From Brevundimonas sp. (GTDB taxonomy: Bacteria > Pseudomonadota > Alphaproteobacteria > Caulobacterales > Caulobacteraceae), in contig NZ_JAQSDY010000021.1 of assembly GCF_029946145.1 (NCBI RefSeq), positions 62,001 to 126,000 of the forward strand: a DNA stretch of 64,000 bases, in the 5' to 3' direction. The position numbers and the translations under genes are program-made. Below the pieces are notes generated by a model, which worked only from the letters and a program-made list of their open reading frames with translations, was not told the DNA's origin and made no database searches. Shown here in pieces: positions 1 to 10,575 of the stretch (position 1 is its first letter; each line of letters opens with the position of its first letter).

Positions 1-1718
1 TAGCGCGTGCTCAGCAGCGTATAGCCGTTCAAGGGGTAGGACAGGCGCACGCCGCCACCGGTCGAGCGATAGTCGTAGGACGAATATTCGCTGAGATCGT
101 AGCGCGAGTGGAAGGCGTCGAAGCCGGCCCGCAGATCGCGGCCGAGGAATTTCGGCTCGGTGAAGCGGAAGTCGACCTGCTGGCGCAGCGAGCCCCATTC
201 CAGACGGGCCACGACGTTCTGGCCCCGGCCGCGGAAGTTGCGCTCGGTGATACCCAGGTTGACGACGAAGGAGTCGACCGAGCTGAAGCCCGCGCCGACC
301 GACAGCTCGCCTGTCGGCTGTTCCGTGACCGTGACGTTGATGACCGATCGGTCGGGGGCCGAACCGCGCGCCTCCTCGACCGTGACGTCCTTGAAGAAGC
401 CCAGGGCCCGCAGGTTGTTGCGCGAGCGCTCCTGGAGGGTCCGGTTGAAGGCGTCGCCCTCGGTCAGCATCATCTCGCGGCGGATGACGTTGTCCAGGGT
501 GCGGGTGTTGCCGATGATGTTGATCCGGTCGACGTAGACGCGCTGGCCTTCCTTGACGTTGAAGGTCACGTCGACCGTGTCGGTGTCGGGATTGGCGCGA
601 TAGGTCGGCTCGATCTCGACGAAAGCGTAGCCGGCCGAGCCAGCCGCGAACGTCAGGGCGTCGACCGCCGTTTCGATCTTGTCGCTCTCGTACAGATCGC
701 CCGGCCGGATCGGCAGCAGCATCTTGAGGAAGTCGGGGTTCAGCCGGTCGTTCTCGGTGACGACCTCGACCGTGCCGAAATTATAGCGGTCGCCCTCGTC
801 CACCGTCAGGGTGATGCCGAAGGCGCCGTCGTCGGGTGAAAGTTCCGAAATCGCCGACAGGACCCGGAAGTCGTAATAGCCGCGGTTGGTGTAGAATTTC
901 CGCAGCTGTTCGCGGTCGTAGTCCAGCCGGTTCGGGTCGTAGTTGTCGTTGGTCGTGAACAGGCGGTACCAGGCCGATTCCTGGGTCACCATCACACCGC
1001 GCAGATCATTGTCCGAGAAGGCGGTGTTGCCGAGGAAGGTGATGGCGCGCACGCCGGTTTCCGGGCCCTCATCGATCTCGAAGACCACGTCGACGCGGTT
1101 CTGTTCCAGCTGGACGATCTTGGGCGTCACGGTCGCCGAAATACGGCCCGACAGGCGGTACAGCTCGACGATCTTGCCGACGTCCTCCTGGATCCGGGCG
1201 CGGGTGTAGATGCCGCGCGGCTTCAGGGTGACTTCCTCGGTCAGCTTGTCTTCGCTGATGGCGCCGTTCCCCTCGAACACCACCTGGTTGATGATCGGGT
1301 TTTCGACGATCTCGACGACCAGGTCGCCGTTGGGCTGCACGCCCAGCTGGACATCGGCGAACAGCTGGGTGCGGGTCAGGGTGCGGACGGCGACGTCCAG
1401 GATCGAAGGATCGACCGTGTCGCCCGGCTGGATCGGCAGATAGGACAGGACCGTGGTCTGGTCGATGCGCTGGTTGCCGCGCACGAGAATCCGGTTGATC
1501 AGGATTCGCTCGTCCTGGGGGGGCGCGGCCTGGGGCGCCGGAGCAGCCTGGGGCGCCGGAGCGGCCTCGACCGGCGCGCCGGGCTGGACGGCCGGAGCGG
1601 TCTGGGCCAGCGCAGGGCCGGCCAGACCGGCCGCGACCGCAAGGGCCAGCAGGCTCGGGCTCAGGCTCCGGGCGAAACGAAGGGTGGCTGCGTCTTGTCG
1701 GATCATGCGGGGAACCAT
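1..1718 (-). CDS. bamA: Outer-membrane protein assembly factor BamA (3' end cut by window)
   Basis: BamA is the outer-membrane barrel that folds and inserts other outer-membrane proteins. The start is taken as ATG 1718; ATG 1706 is in frame too. The product opens with a signal peptide (about residues 1-38, ending PALA-Q). A short Ala/Pro/Gln linker follows, containing an 18-bp tandem duplication at 1528-1563. POTRA repeats start around the RILVRGNQRI segment and fill most of the visible 570 residues. The C-terminal barrel is just being entered where the window cuts the gene at base 1. It follows rseP by 20 bp, the usual alphaproteobacterial order. Family assignment is secure; barrel completeness cannot be judged here. 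Confidence 0.95.
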   Translation of the reverse strand, partial: MVPRMIRQDAATLRFARSLSPSLLALAVAAGLAGPALAQTAPAVQPGAPVEAAPAPQAAPAPQAAPPQDERILINRILVRGNQRIDQTTVLSYLPIQPGDTVDPSILDVAVRTLTRTQLFADVQLGVQPNGDLVVEIVENPIINQVVFEGNGAISEDKLTEEVTLKPRGIYTRARIQEDVGKIVELYRLSGRISATVTPKIVQLEQNRVDVVFEIDEGPETGVRAITFLGNTAFSDNDLRGVMVTQESAWYRLFTTNDNYDPNRLDYDREQLRKFYTNRGYYDFRVLSAISELSPDDGAFGITLTVDEGDRYNFGTVEVVTENDRLNPDFLKMLLPIRPGDLYESDKIETAVDALTFAAGSAGYAFVEIEPTYRANPDTDTVDVTFNVKEGQRVYVDRINIIGNTRTLDNVIRREMMLTEGDAFNRTLQERSRNNLRALGFFKDVTVEEARGSAPDRSVINVTVTEQPTGELSVGAGFSSVDSFVVNLGITERNFRGRGQNVVARLEWGSLRQQVDFRFTEPKFLGRDLRAGFDAFHSRYDLSEYSSYDYRSTGGGVRLSYPLNGYTLLSTR

Positions 1719-1738
1719 CGGGGGCTGGCGTCGGCTCG

Positions 1739-2953
1739 TCATGCGAGCCCGCCGAGGAATTTGAACAGGCTCAGCTTTTGCAAGTCGTTCCAGGTGGCGA
1801 ACAACATCAATCCCGCCAGCAAAGCAAGGCCGACGCGATAGCCCACCTCCTGAACGCGGGCGGGGACTGGCCTGCGTGCCACAGCTTCATAAGCGTAGAA
1901 CAGCAGGTGGCCCCCATCCAGAACCGGAATCGGCAGCAGATTAACAATGCCAATTCCGATCGAAACTATGGCGGCGAACTGAAGAAACGTCAGGGCCAGG
2001 TTCGCGGCCATGTAGCCGGGGTCGGGATTCGCAGCCACCGCCTGACGGGTGACCCCGCCGGCCGCCTTGGCGATTCCCAGCGGCCCGTTCAGCAGATCGC
2101 CTGATTCCTTGCCGGTGAAGATGCGGCCGATGTAGGTGCCGGTCGTCGCGACCGTGTCGCCGATGGTGTCCGCGCCCTTGGCGGCGGCCTGCAGCGGGTT
2201 CAGACGGCGGAATTTGAAGTCCTGCGCCAGCGGGGCCATCTCCAGCCCGATCCGGGCGATGCGCACCCGCCCGGCCAGTTCGTCGTCCTCCATCCGCCGT
2301 TCAGGCGTGGCCGTCAGCGTCACCAGCTGTCCGCCTCGATCGACCGTGAAGCGCAGCGGGTCGCCGGCGCTCATGATGACGATGCGGGTGACCTCGGCCC
2401 CTTCGAGGACCGGCTGGCCGTTCACGGCGACGATCAGGTCGCGCGGCTGGAACCCCGCCGCGGCCGCCGGCGTGTCGGGCGCGACCCGGGCCACGCGGGG
2501 CGCGACGATCCGCTCGCCCACCACGCTGAACAGGATGGTGAACAGCACGATGGCCAGAAGGAAGTTGGCCGCGGGGCCGGCCGCGACGATCAGGGCGCGC
2601 TGCCAGATCGGCTTGAAATGGAAATAGTCGCGCTCGGCCCCGGCGCCGTTCTCGGCGATGAGGCGCTGGCGCAGTTCGGCCAGACCGGCCTGGTCGGGCA
2701 CGCTGGACGCATCCAGATCGCCCGCGAATTTGACGTATCCGCCCAACGGCAGCCAGGCCAGACGCCATTCCGTTCCGCGTTTGTCGGTTTTTGCGACGAT
2801 GGTTCTGCCGAAGCCGATCGAGAAACGGTCGATCTTCACCCCGAACGCGCGCGCGACGAGGAAATGGCCCAGCTCATGGATGGTGACGATGAACGTCAGC
2901 ACCAGCAGGAAGGGTACGATGTAGAGCAGCGTCTGGCTGAGAAAGCCCGTCAT
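1739..2953 (-). CDS. rseP: RseP-type site-2 intramembrane zinc metalloprotease
   Basis: This is an M50-family intramembrane protease that cleaves membrane-bound anti-sigma factors and remnant signal peptides in the inner membrane. The 404-residue product starts at ATG 2953, in a hydrophobic segment carrying the zinc motif HELGH (about residues 22-26). A PDZ domain lies in the middle (PRDLIVAVNGQPV). The second metal motif, NLLPIPVLDGGH, lies in the C-terminal membrane region. The frame stays open upstream to 3061, but that stretch overlaps the end of dxr and has no family similarity, so the internal ATG was chosen. It sits between dxr (22 bp upstream) and bamA, an envelope-biogenesis context. 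Length is slightly short of the two-PDZ E. coli protein; only one PDZ is evident. Confidence 0.93.
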   Translation of the reverse strand: MTGFLSQTLLYIVPFLLVLTFIVTIHELGHFLVARAFGVKIDRFSIGFGRTIVAKTDKRGTEWRLAWLPLGGYVKFAGDLDASSVPDQAGLAELRQRLIAENGAGAERDYFHFKPIWQRALIVAAGPAANFLLAIVLFTILFSVVGERIVAPRVARVAPDTPAAAAGFQPRDLIVAVNGQPVLEGAEVTRIVIMSAGDPLRFTVDRGGQLVTLTATPERRMEDDELAGRVRIARIGLEMAPLAQDFKFRRLNPLQAAAKGADTIGDTVATTGTYIGRIFTGKESGDLLNGPLGIAKAAGGVTRQAVAANPDPGYMAANLALTFLQFAAIVSIGIGIVNLLPIPVLDGGHLLFYAYEAVARRPVPARVQEVGYRVGLALLAGLMLFATWNDLQKLSLFKFLGGLA

Positions 2954-2975
2954 GCCGGTAAGGGTCCCTCCGCCG

Positions 2976-4172
2976 TCAGGCTGCCGCCGCGATGCCCTGG
3001 ATGATCGATTCCGCCATCCGCCGCGCCTGCGCATCGACCTGAAGGGCCGCGTCGCATGCATCGTCGGAACAGGAAACCGCCCCCGGGGCCGTCACGCGCG
3101 ACAAGGTGTCGGCGACGACTGCGGCAATATTGAGAAAGCCCAACCGACGGTCAAGAAACGCAAGGGCCGCGACCTCGTTGGCGGCGTTGAACACGGTGGG
3201 CGCCGCCCCTCCCGCCTGCAGCGCCTGCCGGGCCAGTTTCAAGGCCGGGAACCGGTCCTCGTCGGGAGCCTGGAACGTCAGCCGGCCCAGCGCCGCCAGA
3301 TCCAGCCTCGGCGCATTCCATGCGATGCGGTCCGGCCAGGCCAGGGCGTAGGCGATCGGCGTCTTCATGTCCGGCGGCCCCATCTGGGCCAGGGTCGAGC
3401 CGTCGACGTATTCGACCATGCTGTGAATGATCGACTCGGGATGGACGACGACCTCGATCCGCTCGGCGGGCATGTCGAACAGATAGGCCGCCTCGATGGC
3501 CTCCAGCCCCTTGTTGGCCATGGTGGCGCTGTCGACCGAGATCTTGGCTCCCATGCTCCAGTTGGGATGGGCCACGGCCTGTTCGGGCGTGATGGCGCCC
3601 AGGGTGTCGCGCTTCATGGTGCGGAACGGTCCGCCCGACGCGGTCAGCACCAGTTTCGCCACCCGTTCGGGCGCCTCGTGCGGAAACACCTGATGGATGG
3701 CCGAATGCTCCGAATCCACCGGGATCAGGCGCCCGCCCGACTGACGCACCCGCTGGATCAGCGCCGGACCGCAGCAGACCAGGCTTTCCTTGTTCGCCAG
3801 CGCCAGGGTCGCCCCGGTCGCGGCGGCCGCCCAGGCCGAGCGTAGCCCCGCCGCCCCGACGATGGCCGCCATGATCCAGTCCGCCGGCCGCGTCGCCGCC
3901 TCGATGATGGCTTCGTCGCCGCCCGCCGCCTCGACGCCTGTTCCGGCCAGAGCGTCGCGCAGGTCCTGCAATCGGGCCGGATCCGCCGTCACCGCGAGGA
4001 TCGGCTTCCAGCGCCGGGCCTGTTCGGCCAGCCGGGCGATATTGGCCCCGCCGGTCAGGGCGACAACCTCGAAGGCGCCCGTTCCGGCGGTTTCGATCTG
4101 GTCCATCAGGTCCAGCGTGGAACAGCCGACCGATCCGGTCGAACCCAGCACCGTGACGCGCCGCCGGATCAC
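2976..4172 (-). CDS. dxr: 1-deoxy-D-xylulose 5-phosphate reductoisomerase
   Basis: Dxr converts DXP plus NADPH to 2-C-methyl-D-erythritol 4-phosphate, the committed step of the MEP isoprenoid pathway, in the cytoplasm. Visible motifs are the N-terminal nucleotide-binding GSTGSVG, ANKESLV in the middle, and the substrate-binding [13 protein letters not shown] segment. The start is GTG 4172, which overlaps the cdsA stop as GTGA; the frame is open further upstream but only in cdsA shadow sequence. The resulting 398 residues match the family length. It lies directly after uppS and cdsA, so isoprenoid synthesis is transcribed together with the undecaprenyl and phospholipid steps that use or parallel it. 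Confidence 0.95.
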   Translation of the reverse strand: MIRRRVTVLGSTGSVGCSTLDLMDQIETAGTGAFEVVALTGGANIARLAEQARRWKPILAVTADPARLQDLRDALAGTGVEAAGGDEAIIEAATRPADWIMAAIVGAAGLRSAWAAAATGATLALANKESLVCCGPALIQRVRQSGGRLIPVDSEHSAIHQVFPHEAPERVAKLVLTASGGPFRTMKRDTLGAITPEQAVAHPNWSMGAKISVDSATMANKGLEAIEAAYLFDMPAERIEVVVHPESIIHSMVEYVDGSTLAQMGPPDMKTPIAYALAWPDRIAWNAPRLDLAALGRLTFQAPDEDRFPALKLARQALQAGGAAPTVFNAANEVAALAFLDRRLGFLNIAAVVADTLSRVTAPGAVSCSDDACDAALQVDAQARRMAESIIQGIAAAA

Positions 4173-4984
4173 GCCCCGCCCCCGAACAGGCCGACCAGCA
4201 ACCGCCCGCAGGCCACCACCACCACCGCGAACATCAGCCCGTCGACCCGGTCCAGCAGGCCGCCGTGGCCCGGGATCAGCTTGCCCGCGTCCTTGACGCC
4301 ATAACGCCGCTTCAGCGCCGATTCCCACAGGTCGCCGGCCATGGTGGCCAGCGCCGCCGCGAACCCCAGCAGCGCGCCCCAGGCCGGATTGATCCCCATG
4401 TCGAGGAAGGCCGCCAGCACGGCGCCGGCGACGGTGCCCGCCGCCAGACCGCCGATGAATCCGGACCATGTCTTGTTGGGCGAGAAGCGCGGCCACAGCT
4501 TGGGTCCGCCCACCAGGCTGCCGACCAGATAGGCCATGATGTCCGAGGCCCAGGCGATGGCGAAGGCCGAGACCGTCCAGGCCAGGCCCGACTGGCTGTC
4601 GACGTCGCGCAGCCAGATCAGCAGCACCGCCGGCCAGCCGAGGTAAAGCACCCCATAGGCCGCATCCAGCGCCTCCTGCCCGCGGTTGCGCGCGAACAGT
4701 CCGGCGGCCACGGCCCCGAAGACCAGCATCACCAATGCGAGGGACAGCTGCTGGGCATGGGCCGCCACGACCCCGGCGACCAGGCCAAAGGCGACGGCCC
4801 CGGCCATGACGCGCCACGCCTTTGCGGCGCTCATCGTCGCCCATTCGACCGCCAGCAGCGCGCAGGCCGCCAGCATCAGTCCCAGGAACCACAGGCCGCC
4901 GGCCCATATGGCCAGAACGGCGGCGGGAGCCAGCACGATGGCCGAAGCGGCCCTGAGGCCAATGTCGCCCGCCTTGACCGCCAT
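4169..4984 (-). CDS. cdsA: Phosphatidate cytidylyltransferase
   Basis: CdsA makes CDP-diacylglycerol from phosphatidic acid and CTP, the branch point for membrane phospholipids, in the inner membrane. The 271-residue product has multiple hydrophobic segments. Near the C-terminus it carries a clear form of the family signature ([10 protein letters not shown] followed by [14 protein letters not shown]). ATG 4984 shares one base with the uppS stop (TGATG) and its own stop overlaps the dxr GTG start. Translation of uppS, cdsA and dxr is therefore probably coupled. Confidence 0.95.
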   Translation of the reverse strand: MAVKAGDIGLRAASAIVLAPAAVLAIWAGGLWFLGLMLAACALLAVEWATMSAAKAWRVMAGAVAFGLVAGVVAAHAQQLSLALVMLVFGAVAAGLFARNRGQEALDAAYGVLYLGWPAVLLIWLRDVDSQSGLAWTVSAFAIAWASDIMAYLVGSLVGGPKLWPRFSPNKTWSGFIGGLAAGTVAGAVLAAFLDMGINPAWGALLGFAAALATMAGDLWESALKRRYGVKDAGKLIPGHGGLLDRVDGLMFAVVVVACGRLLVGLFGGGA

Positions 4985-5748
4985 CAGCCGGCCGCGAGGG
5001 CGGGCGCCGCGCTCGGCGTGGCCCGGCCGCCGAAACGCCGGTCCCTGTTGCGATATTGCTCGACCACGTCCGCCAGGGCGGCGGGGCCGTAATCGGGCCA
5101 GAGCACGTTCTGGTAGACCAGCTCGGCGTAGGCGGCCTCCCAAAGCAGGAAGTTCGACAGCCGCTGCTCTCCGGAGGTGCGTACGATCACATCCACCGGC
5201 GGCGCGCCTGCGGTGGCCAGCCCCCGACCCAGGGTTTCCTCGTCCAGCGGACCCGTCGCCTCTCCGGCCAGCACCCGGTCTACATAACGTTGCGCGGCGT
5301 CGACGATGTCGGCCCGGCCGCCGTAGTTGAAGGCGACCTGAAGGACGAATTTGTCATTGTGCGCCGTGGTCGCCTCGGCGCGCTCGATGATGGCGGCGAT
5401 ATCGGCGGGCAGGCCTGTCCGGCGCCCCAGCACCCTAACCCTTACGCCCTCGCGCTCCAGCCGTTTCAGATCGCTGGCCACATAGGACCGCACCAGCCCC
5501 ATCAGGTCGGAGACTTCCTCCGCCGGGCGGCGCCAGTTCTCGGTCGAAAAGCCGAACACGGTCAGGCAGGTGATGCCCAGCGCCGGTGCGGCCTGGACGG
5601 TGCGTTTCAGCGCCTGAACGCCCTCGCGATGGCCCATGGCCCGCGGCAGGCCGCGCGCCTCGGCCCAGCGCCCGTTGCCGTCCATGATCAGGGCGACGTG
5701 GCGCGGCCCGTCAGTCGGCGCGGCGGGATGAGAAGGGTTGGCGGGCAT
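4984..5748 (-). CDS. uppS: Undecaprenyl diphosphate synthase (cis-prenyltransferase)
   Basis: UppS condenses farnesyl diphosphate with eight isopentenyl units to give the C55 carrier lipid for peptidoglycan and O-antigen. The 254-residue protein has the diagnostic IMDGNGRWA near residue 21 (catalytic Asp) and the GFSTENW segment. [15 protein letters not shown] contains the conserved Arg and Ser residues of the second signature. Length fits the family. It begins 29 bp after frr and is followed by cdsA with a one-base stop/start overlap. Confidence 0.96.
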   Translation of the reverse strand: MPANPSHPAAPTDGPRHVALIMDGNGRWAEARGLPRAMGHREGVQALKRTVQAAPALGITCLTVFGFSTENWRRPAEEVSDLMGLVRSYVASDLKRLEREGVRVRVLGRRTGLPADIAAIIERAEATTAHNDKFVLQVAFNYGGRADIVDAAQRYVDRVLAGEATGPLDEETLGRGLATAGAPPVDVIVRTSGEQRLSNFLLWEAAYAELVYQNVLWPDYGPAALADVVEQYRNRDRRFGGRATPSAAPALAAG

Positions 5749-5777
5749 CGGCGCTTATCCTACGGCAATTCGCGCCG

Positions 5778-6335
5778 TCAAACCTGCATGATCTCAACTT
5801 CCTTGGCCCGAAGGGCCTCGTCGATGCGCTTGATCGCCGCGTCCGTGTCCTTCTGGACCTCGGTCTCCATCTTCTTCTGCTCGTCCTGGCTGATCTCGCC
5901 GGCCTTCTCGGCCTTCTTCAGGTCCTCGTTGGCGTCGCGACGGACGTTGCGAACGGCGATCTTCTGCTGCTCGGTGTATTTGCCCGCCAGCTTGGCCAGG
6001 TCCTTGCGGCGCTCCTCGGTCAGAGGCGGCACCGGGATGCGCAGCGTCTGGCCGTCGACGATCGGGTTCAGGCCCAGGCCGGCGGCGCGAATGGCCTTCT
6101 CGACCGGCCCCACCATGGTCTTGTCCCAGACGTTGACCGAGATCATGCGCGGCTCGGGCACGCTGATGGCGGCGACCGAGTTCAGCGGGGCGTTGGAGCC
6201 GTAGGCCTGGACCTGCACGGGATCCAGCAGGCCGACGTTGGCGCGGCCGGTGCGCAGGCCGTTGAACTCTTCCTTCAGCGCGGACACGGACTTGTCCATC
6301 CGCTCGCGGTAGGTCTTCAGATCAGGCTTGGCCAT
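5778..6335 (-). CDS. frr: Ribosome recycling factor
   Basis: RRF, with EF-G, splits post-termination ribosomes. The 185-residue product has the standard length. It shows the characteristic [19 protein letters not shown] segment near the N-terminus, [16 protein letters not shown] in the middle, and a C-terminal long-helix region rich in Lys and Glu. It lies 35 bp downstream of pyrH and upstream of uppS, the usual pyrH-frr-uppS order. Here tsf is not immediately upstream; rnj is. Confidence 0.96.
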   Translation of the reverse strand: MAKPDLKTYRERMDKSVSALKEEFNGLRTGRANVGLLDPVQVQAYGSNAPLNSVAAISVPEPRMISVNVWDKTMVGPVEKAIRAAGLGLNPIVDGQTLRIPVPPLTEERRKDLAKLAGKYTEQQKIAVRNVRRDANEDLKKAEKAGEISQDEQKKMETEVQKDTDAAIKRIDEALRAKEVEIMQV

Positions 6336-6370
6336 GGTCGTTTCTCTCGCGTTTTCTTGGCTTTGGCGGC

Positions 6371-7111
6371 TCAGGCGGCTTTTTTGGACGAGATGACCGT
6401 AAAGGTCCCCTCCCCCGTCAACGTCCGACGCAACGAATTGTCTTCCCGGATCGAGAAGACCACGATCGGAATGCCCGAGTCACGCATCAGGGCGATGGCC
6501 GAGGCGTCCATGACCTTCAGGTCTTTCGCCAGCACATCATGATAGGTCAGGGTCTCGTACCGCGTCGCGGTCGGATCCTTCTTGGGGTCGGCGGTGTAGA
6601 CGCCGTCCACGCTGGTGCCCTTCAACAGGGCGTCGCAGCCCATCTCGGCGGCCCGCAAGGCGGCGCCCGAGTCGGTGGTGAAGAAGGGCGCGCCCACGCC
6701 GGCGGCGAAGATCACGACCCGGCCCTTTTCGAGGTGGCGCAGGGCCCGGCGGCGCACATAGGGCTCGGCCACGGCGTTCATGGTCAGGGCGCTCTGAACC
6801 CGGGTCTGGACGCCGATCTTCTCCAGCGCCGCCTGCATGGCCAGGGCGTTCATCACCGTCGCCAGCATGCCCATATAGTCGGCCGTGGCGCGCTCCATGT
6901 CGCCGGCGGCCTTGCTCAGCCCGCGGAAGATGTTGCCGCCGCCGATGACGAGGCAGATCTCGACGCCTTCGCGCGCCACATTGGCGACGGCCTGGGCCAC
7001 GGTCGCCACCGTCTTCTGGTCGATGCCATAGGCTTGATCGCCCATCAGCACCTCGCCCGAGACCTTCAGCAGGACGCGCTTGTAGAGAAACTCGGGCGGG
7101 GCGTCGGGCAT
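6371..7111 (-). CDS. pyrH: UMP kinase
   Basis: PyrH phosphorylates UMP to UDP for pyrimidine nucleotide supply. The 246-residue product belongs to the amino-acid-kinase fold. [11 protein letters not shown] lies near the N-terminus, the IGGGNIFRG glycine loop around residue 56, and the [21 protein letters not shown] region follows. It opens the pyrH-frr-uppS-cdsA-dxr-rseP-bamA operon, with a good promoter in the 74-bp gap to rnj. Confidence 0.96.
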   Translation of the reverse strand: MPDAPPEFLYKRVLLKVSGEVLMGDQAYGIDQKTVATVAQAVANVAREGVEICLVIGGGNIFRGLSKAAGDMERATADYMGMLATVMNALAMQAALEKIGVQTRVQSALTMNAVAEPYVRRRALRHLEKGRVVIFAAGVGAPFFTTDSGAALRAAEMGCDALLKGTSVDGVYTADPKKDPTATRYETLTYHDVLAKDLKVMDASAIALMRDSGIPIVVFSIREDNSLRRTLTGEGTFTVISSKKAA

Positions 7112-7140
7112 GGGGCGGTCCTGGGCGGCGGATTCGGCTC

Positions 7141-7168
7141 CTTATAGGAAGCGAACCCGCCGGTTCAA
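7141..7168 (-). promoter_or_regulatory. Candidate sigma-70-type promoter for pyrH
   Basis: On the minus strand TTGAAC (7168-7163) is followed after 16 bases by TATAAG (7146-7141), about 30 bp before the pyrH ATG. It sits in the only gap between the rnj and pyrH units. This is read by eye; no start-site data. Confidence 0.55.
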
Positions 7169-7185
7169 AGGCCTGACTGCCCGGA

Positions 7186-8859
7186 TTACATCCGCAGAAT
7201 GATCGTCTCGACGATCGGCCGCCGGTCCCAGATCTGCTGGCTGGCCTTCTTCAAAGCACGCGAGACGGCCTGTTCGATGACCATCTCGTCCTCCAGCGCC
7301 GCGCCTTTCAGCTTGTTAACGGCCTGTTCGGCGCGCTCGGCCAGATCGTCAAGCGCGTCGCCCAGCGGCGATTGCGCGTCGCCCGGCAGGCCGATGGCCC
7401 GCACGTCGATGTCGCTGACGATCTTGCCGCGCTTGTCCATGGCGAAGCTGACGATCAGCACGCCGTTGGTCGAGGCGTGACGCCGCTCATGAAGGGCCTC
7501 GCCCTGTTCGGTGACCAGACGCCCGCCGTCGACGTACAGCCGGCCGCTCGGCACCTCGTCGATGATGGCGGCGGGCCCGGGGGCCAGGCGGACCATGTCG
7601 CCGTTGCGCGGCGTGACCGTCTCCGGCACGCCCATGTCCCTGGCCAGATTGGCGTGCTCGGCCAGGTGGCGCCGCATGCCGTGGGTCGGCACAGCGATCT
7701 TCGGCCGGGCCCAGGCGTACATCTGGCGCAGCTCCTCACGGCACGGGTGGCCCGAGACGTGGATGCCGGGGTGGTCCTTCTCGGTGTAGATACGCACGCC
7801 GCGGTCGGTCAGCTTGTCCTGCAGGCGGCCGATCGACAGTTCGTTGCCCGGGATGACCCGCGAGGAGAACAGGCAGTGATCGCCCTTGCTCAGCTTGATG
7901 TAGGGATGGGTGCCCTCGGCCACGCGGGACAGGGCCGCCCTCGCCTCGCCCTGGCTCCCCGTACACAGGTACAGGATCTCGTCGGCCGGCCAGACGCGGG
8001 CCTCCTGTTCCGACAGGAAGGGCTTGAGATCGCTCATCATGCCGACGGACTTGGCCGCCGAGGTGATGCGGTGCATCGAGCGCCCGGCCAGGGACACGCG
8101 CCGCCCGGCCGCTTCCGCCGCCCGGATCACGCTGTCCATCCGCGCCACGTTCGAGGCGAAACAGCCGACCGCGATCCGGCCCTTCAGCCCGCCGATCAAC
8201 TCGGCCAGGGCGTCGCGCACCCCGCCCTCGGAACCCGCCGATCCCTCGACGAAGACATTGGTCGAATCGCAGACCATGGCCAGGACGCCCTCGTCACCCA
8301 GGCGGGTGATGGCGCCGGCGTCGGTGACCTGGCCGATGATGGGATCGTCGTCGATCTTCCAGTCGCCGGTGTGCAGCACCGTCCCCAGCGGCGTCTTGAT
8401 GGCCAGGCCGTTGGGCTCGGCGATCGAGTGGGTCATGGTGACGAAGGTGACGTCGAACTTGCCCAGATTGATCGTCCCGCCGAGCGGAACCTCGATCAGC
8501 TGGACCTGATCCAGGATGCCGGCCTCTCGTAGCTTCTCGCGGATCAGGAAGGCGGTGAAGGGCGTGGCGTACAGCGGCGCCTTCATCCGGCTCCACAGCC
8601 AGCCCAGGGCGCCGATATGGTCCTCGTGCGCGTGGGTCAGGACGATGCCGCGGATCGTCTCGCCTTCCAGGAAGGCCGGATCGGGCACGATCACGTCCAC
8701 GCCGGGCGTCGACAGATCGCCGAAGGTCACGCCCACGTCGACCACGATCCACTCGCGGTTCGCTTCGGGGCCGTAGCCGTACAGGTTCAGGTTCATACCG
8801 ATTTCGCCCGACCCGCCCAGCGGCAGGAAGACGAACTCGTCGTTGGTTTGCTTTTTCAT
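7186..8859 (-). CDS. rnj: Ribonuclease J
   Basis: RNase J is a metallo-beta-lactamase/beta-CASP ribonuclease with 5'-3' exo- and endonuclease activity, used in rRNA maturation and mRNA decay. The 557-residue product has the metal-binding HAHEDHIG motif near residue 77, HTGDWKID later, and the beta-CASP region with [25 protein letters not shown] and PTHGM are in the C-terminal half. ATG 8859 overlaps the coaX stop as ATGA. The nuoN-birA-coaX-rnj order is typical of alphaproteobacteria. The presence of rne at the other end of the window means this organism has both RNase J and RNase E. Confidence 0.94.
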   Translation of the reverse strand: MKKQTNDEFVFLPLGGSGEIGMNLNLYGYGPEANREWIVVDVGVTFGDLSTPGVDVIVPDPAFLEGETIRGIVLTHAHEDHIGALGWLWSRMKAPLYATPFTAFLIREKLREAGILDQVQLIEVPLGGTINLGKFDVTFVTMTHSIAEPNGLAIKTPLGTVLHTGDWKIDDDPIIGQVTDAGAITRLGDEGVLAMVCDSTNVFVEGSAGSEGGVRDALAELIGGLKGRIAVGCFASNVARMDSVIRAAEAAGRRVSLAGRSMHRITSAAKSVGMMSDLKPFLSEQEARVWPADEILYLCTGSQGEARAALSRVAEGTHPYIKLSKGDHCLFSSRVIPGNELSIGRLQDKLTDRGVRIYTEKDHPGIHVSGHPCREELRQMYAWARPKIAVPTHGMRRHLAEHANLARDMGVPETVTPRNGDMVRLAPGPAAIIDEVPSGRLYVDGGRLVTEQGEALHERRHASTNGVLIVSFAMDKRGKIVSDIDVRAIGLPGDAQSPLGDALDDLAERAEQAVNKLKGAALEDEMVIEQAVSRALKKASQQIWDRRPIVETIILRM

Positions 8860-9635
8860 ACGTCCTTAGAGTGGGTATTCCGCCGCCAGATTTCGAGCAG
8901 GCCGCGGATAGTGAGGTCCGGATCAAACCGGTCGATGGATTCTGTGGCGCCTTCGAACAGCGAGGCGACGCCGCCGGTGCCGATGACGGTCATGGGCTTT
9001 CCCCACTCCGCCTTTATGCGCGCGACCAGGCCTTCGATCAGGGCGACATAGCCCCAGAAGACGCCCGACTGCATGTTGGAGACCGTGTCCTTGCCGATCA
9101 CGCGGTCGGGCTTCTGGATGGCGATGCGGGGCAACATTGCGGCGGCCTCGTGCAAGGCCTGCAGCGACAGGTTGATGCCGGGCGCGATCACGCCGCCCTC
9201 GAAAGCCCCGTCAGCGGCAATGACGTCGAACGTCGTCGCCGTGCCGCTGTCGATGACGATCAGGTCGCCGGGGTACATCAGATGGGCCCCGATGGCGTTG
9301 ACCAGCCGGTCGGCGCCCGCCTCGCTCGGCTTGGTGATCCGCGCCGTCATGCCCAGGTCGACATTGTCGCCGATGACCAGCGGCTCGACCGACAGATAGC
9401 GGCGCGACAGGTTGCGCAGGTTGAAGATCGACTGGGGTACGACGCTGGATATGATGCAGCCGTCCAGCTGGGCGATGGCCAGACCGCGCATCGACAGCAG
9501 CTGGCTCAGCCAGACGGCGTATTCGTCCGCCGTGCGGCTGGCCTCGGTCGCCGTGCGCCACTGGGCGATCCACTCGGCCCCGTCGTGCACCGCGAACAGC
9601 GTATTGGTGTTGCCCTGCTCGATCGCCAGCAGCAT
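8856..9635 (-). CDS. coaX: Type III pantothenate kinase
   Basis: CoaX phosphorylates pantothenate, the first step of coenzyme A synthesis; type III enzymes use a monovalent cation and are not feedback-inhibited by CoA. The 259-residue product starts with the ATP-binding [14 protein letters not shown]. It has [11 protein letters not shown] and [13 protein letters not shown] (catalytic Asp region), then GGVIAPG. ATG 9635 was chosen; TTG 9638 is immediately in front. The purine-rich leader AAGGGGAGAAGAAGGGAC just upstream is the edge of the palindromic repeat at 9646-9812. The stop overlaps rnj. Confidence 0.94.
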   Translation of the reverse strand: MLLAIEQGNTNTLFAVHDGAEWIAQWRTATEASRTADEYAVWLSQLLSMRGLAIAQLDGCIISSVVPQSIFNLRNLSRRYLSVEPLVIGDNVDLGMTARITKPSEAGADRLVNAIGAHLMYPGDLIVIDSGTATTFDVIAADGAFEGGVIAPGINLSLQALHEAAAMLPRIAIQKPDRVIGKDTVSNMQSGVFWGYVALIEGLVARIKAEWGKPMTVIGTGGVASLFEGATESIDRFDPDLTIRGLLEIWRRNTHSKDV

Positions 9636-9645
9636 CAAAGTGTCC

Positions 9646-9812
9646 CTTCTTCTCCCCTTCCCCTCGAGGGGGAAGGGGTCGGGGGATGGGGTGAACGCAC
9701 GAACGGCGCCCGCAAGGACCGCGAGACTCCATTGGAGTCTCCGGAATGGAACAGGAGGCAGCCTGCCTCCACCCCACCCAACCCTCCCCCTCGAGGGGAG
9801 GGCTTTGTGCGG
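9646..9812. repeat. Intergenic palindromic repeat between birA and coaX
   Basis: Two purine/pyrimidine-rich arms face each other. The left arm holds CCCCTCGAGGGGGAAGGGG then a G-rich GGATGGGGTG. The right arm holds CACCCCACCC then CCCTCCCCCTCGAGGGGAGGG. Between them lies a smaller palindrome AGACTCCATTGGAGTCT (9724-9740). Similar arm-spacer-arm elements recur at five or more places in this window. The coaX-proximal edge forms the coaX ribosome-binding region. Confidence 0.8.
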
Positions 9813-9819
9813 GGAAATA

Positions 9820-10569
9820 TCACGCCGCCTCCCCGAAAAAGACGTCGCCCGCTGAAATCAGCCGCAAACTTCCATCGGCGAGCCGAAGCCTGAGCGCGCC
9901 GTCGGGCGCCACGCCCTCGGCCCGGCCCTCGACGGTCTCGCGCCCCAGCCGCGCCACGGCGGGCCCGTCCAGCCCCGGCGTCCGCGCCCGCCAGGCGTCG
10001 AGAACCGGCTGGAAGCCCAGCGTCTCCCAGCGATCCATCCACACCGCGAAGGCTTCGGACAGCACGGCGGCGGCGGCCTCGATCGACGGCGGCGCCAGCA
10101 CGTCGCCGCGCAGATGGTGGACCAACGCCGTCGCCGGCCGTTCGGTCCCCGCCGGCGCGTGCACCAGATTGACTCCGATACCGACCGCCAGCCACAGGCC
10201 GCCGCTCTCATGCGCCCCGGATTCGACCAGCACGCCGGATGCCTTCTCGCCCGCCAGCATCACGTCATTGGGCCATTTGATCGTCACCAGCGATGGCGGC
10301 GCATACGTATCCAGCAGGTCGGCGATGGCAAGGGCGGCCACGAAGGTCACCTGCGCCGCTTCGGCCGGCGGCTTGCGCGTCAGTTGCAACAGGGTGGCGA
10401 ACAGGTTGCCGCCCTCGCTGGCCCATTCGCGCCCGCGCCGTCCGCGTCCGGCCGTCTGGCGGCGGGCGACGATCCACAGCGGTCCCGCCTCACCGGCCTC
10501 GGCGCGGCGACGGGCGTCCGCATTGGTGGAGTCGGTCTCTTCCAGCAGCAGGATCGGAGCGGCGGGCAT
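9820..10569 (-). CDS. birA: Biotin-[acetyl-CoA-carboxylase] ligase
   Basis: BirA adenylates biotin and transfers it to the biotin carboxyl carrier protein. The 249-residue product lacks the N-terminal helix-turn-helix of the E. coli bifunctional repressor, so it should be a ligase only. Motifs: [10 protein letters not shown] at the start, [11 protein letters not shown] (biotinyl-AMP loop) near residue 40, and [20 protein letters not shown] small C-terminal domain ends in [11 protein letters not shown]. It begins 6 bp after the nuoN stop and is probably cotranscribed with the nuo operon. Confidence 0.94.
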   Translation of the reverse strand: MPAAPILLLEETDSTNADARRRAEAGEAGPLWIVARRQTAGRGRRGREWASEGGNLFATLLQLTRKPPAEAAQVTFVAALAIADLLDTYAPPSLVTIKWPNDVMLAGEKASGVLVESGAHESGGLWLAVGIGVNLVHAPAGTERPATALVHHLRGDVLAPPSIEAAAAVLSEAFAVWMDRWETLGFQPVLDAWRARTPGLDGPAVARLGRETVEGRAEGVAPDGALRLRLADGSLRLISAGDVFFGEAA

Positions 10570-10575
10570 GGCGCC

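Noticed and set aside
1453..1764. Plus-strand open frame opposite the bamA 5' end
   Set aside because: Its Gly/Ala/Trp repeat simply mirrors the 18-bp tandem duplication in the BamA linker.
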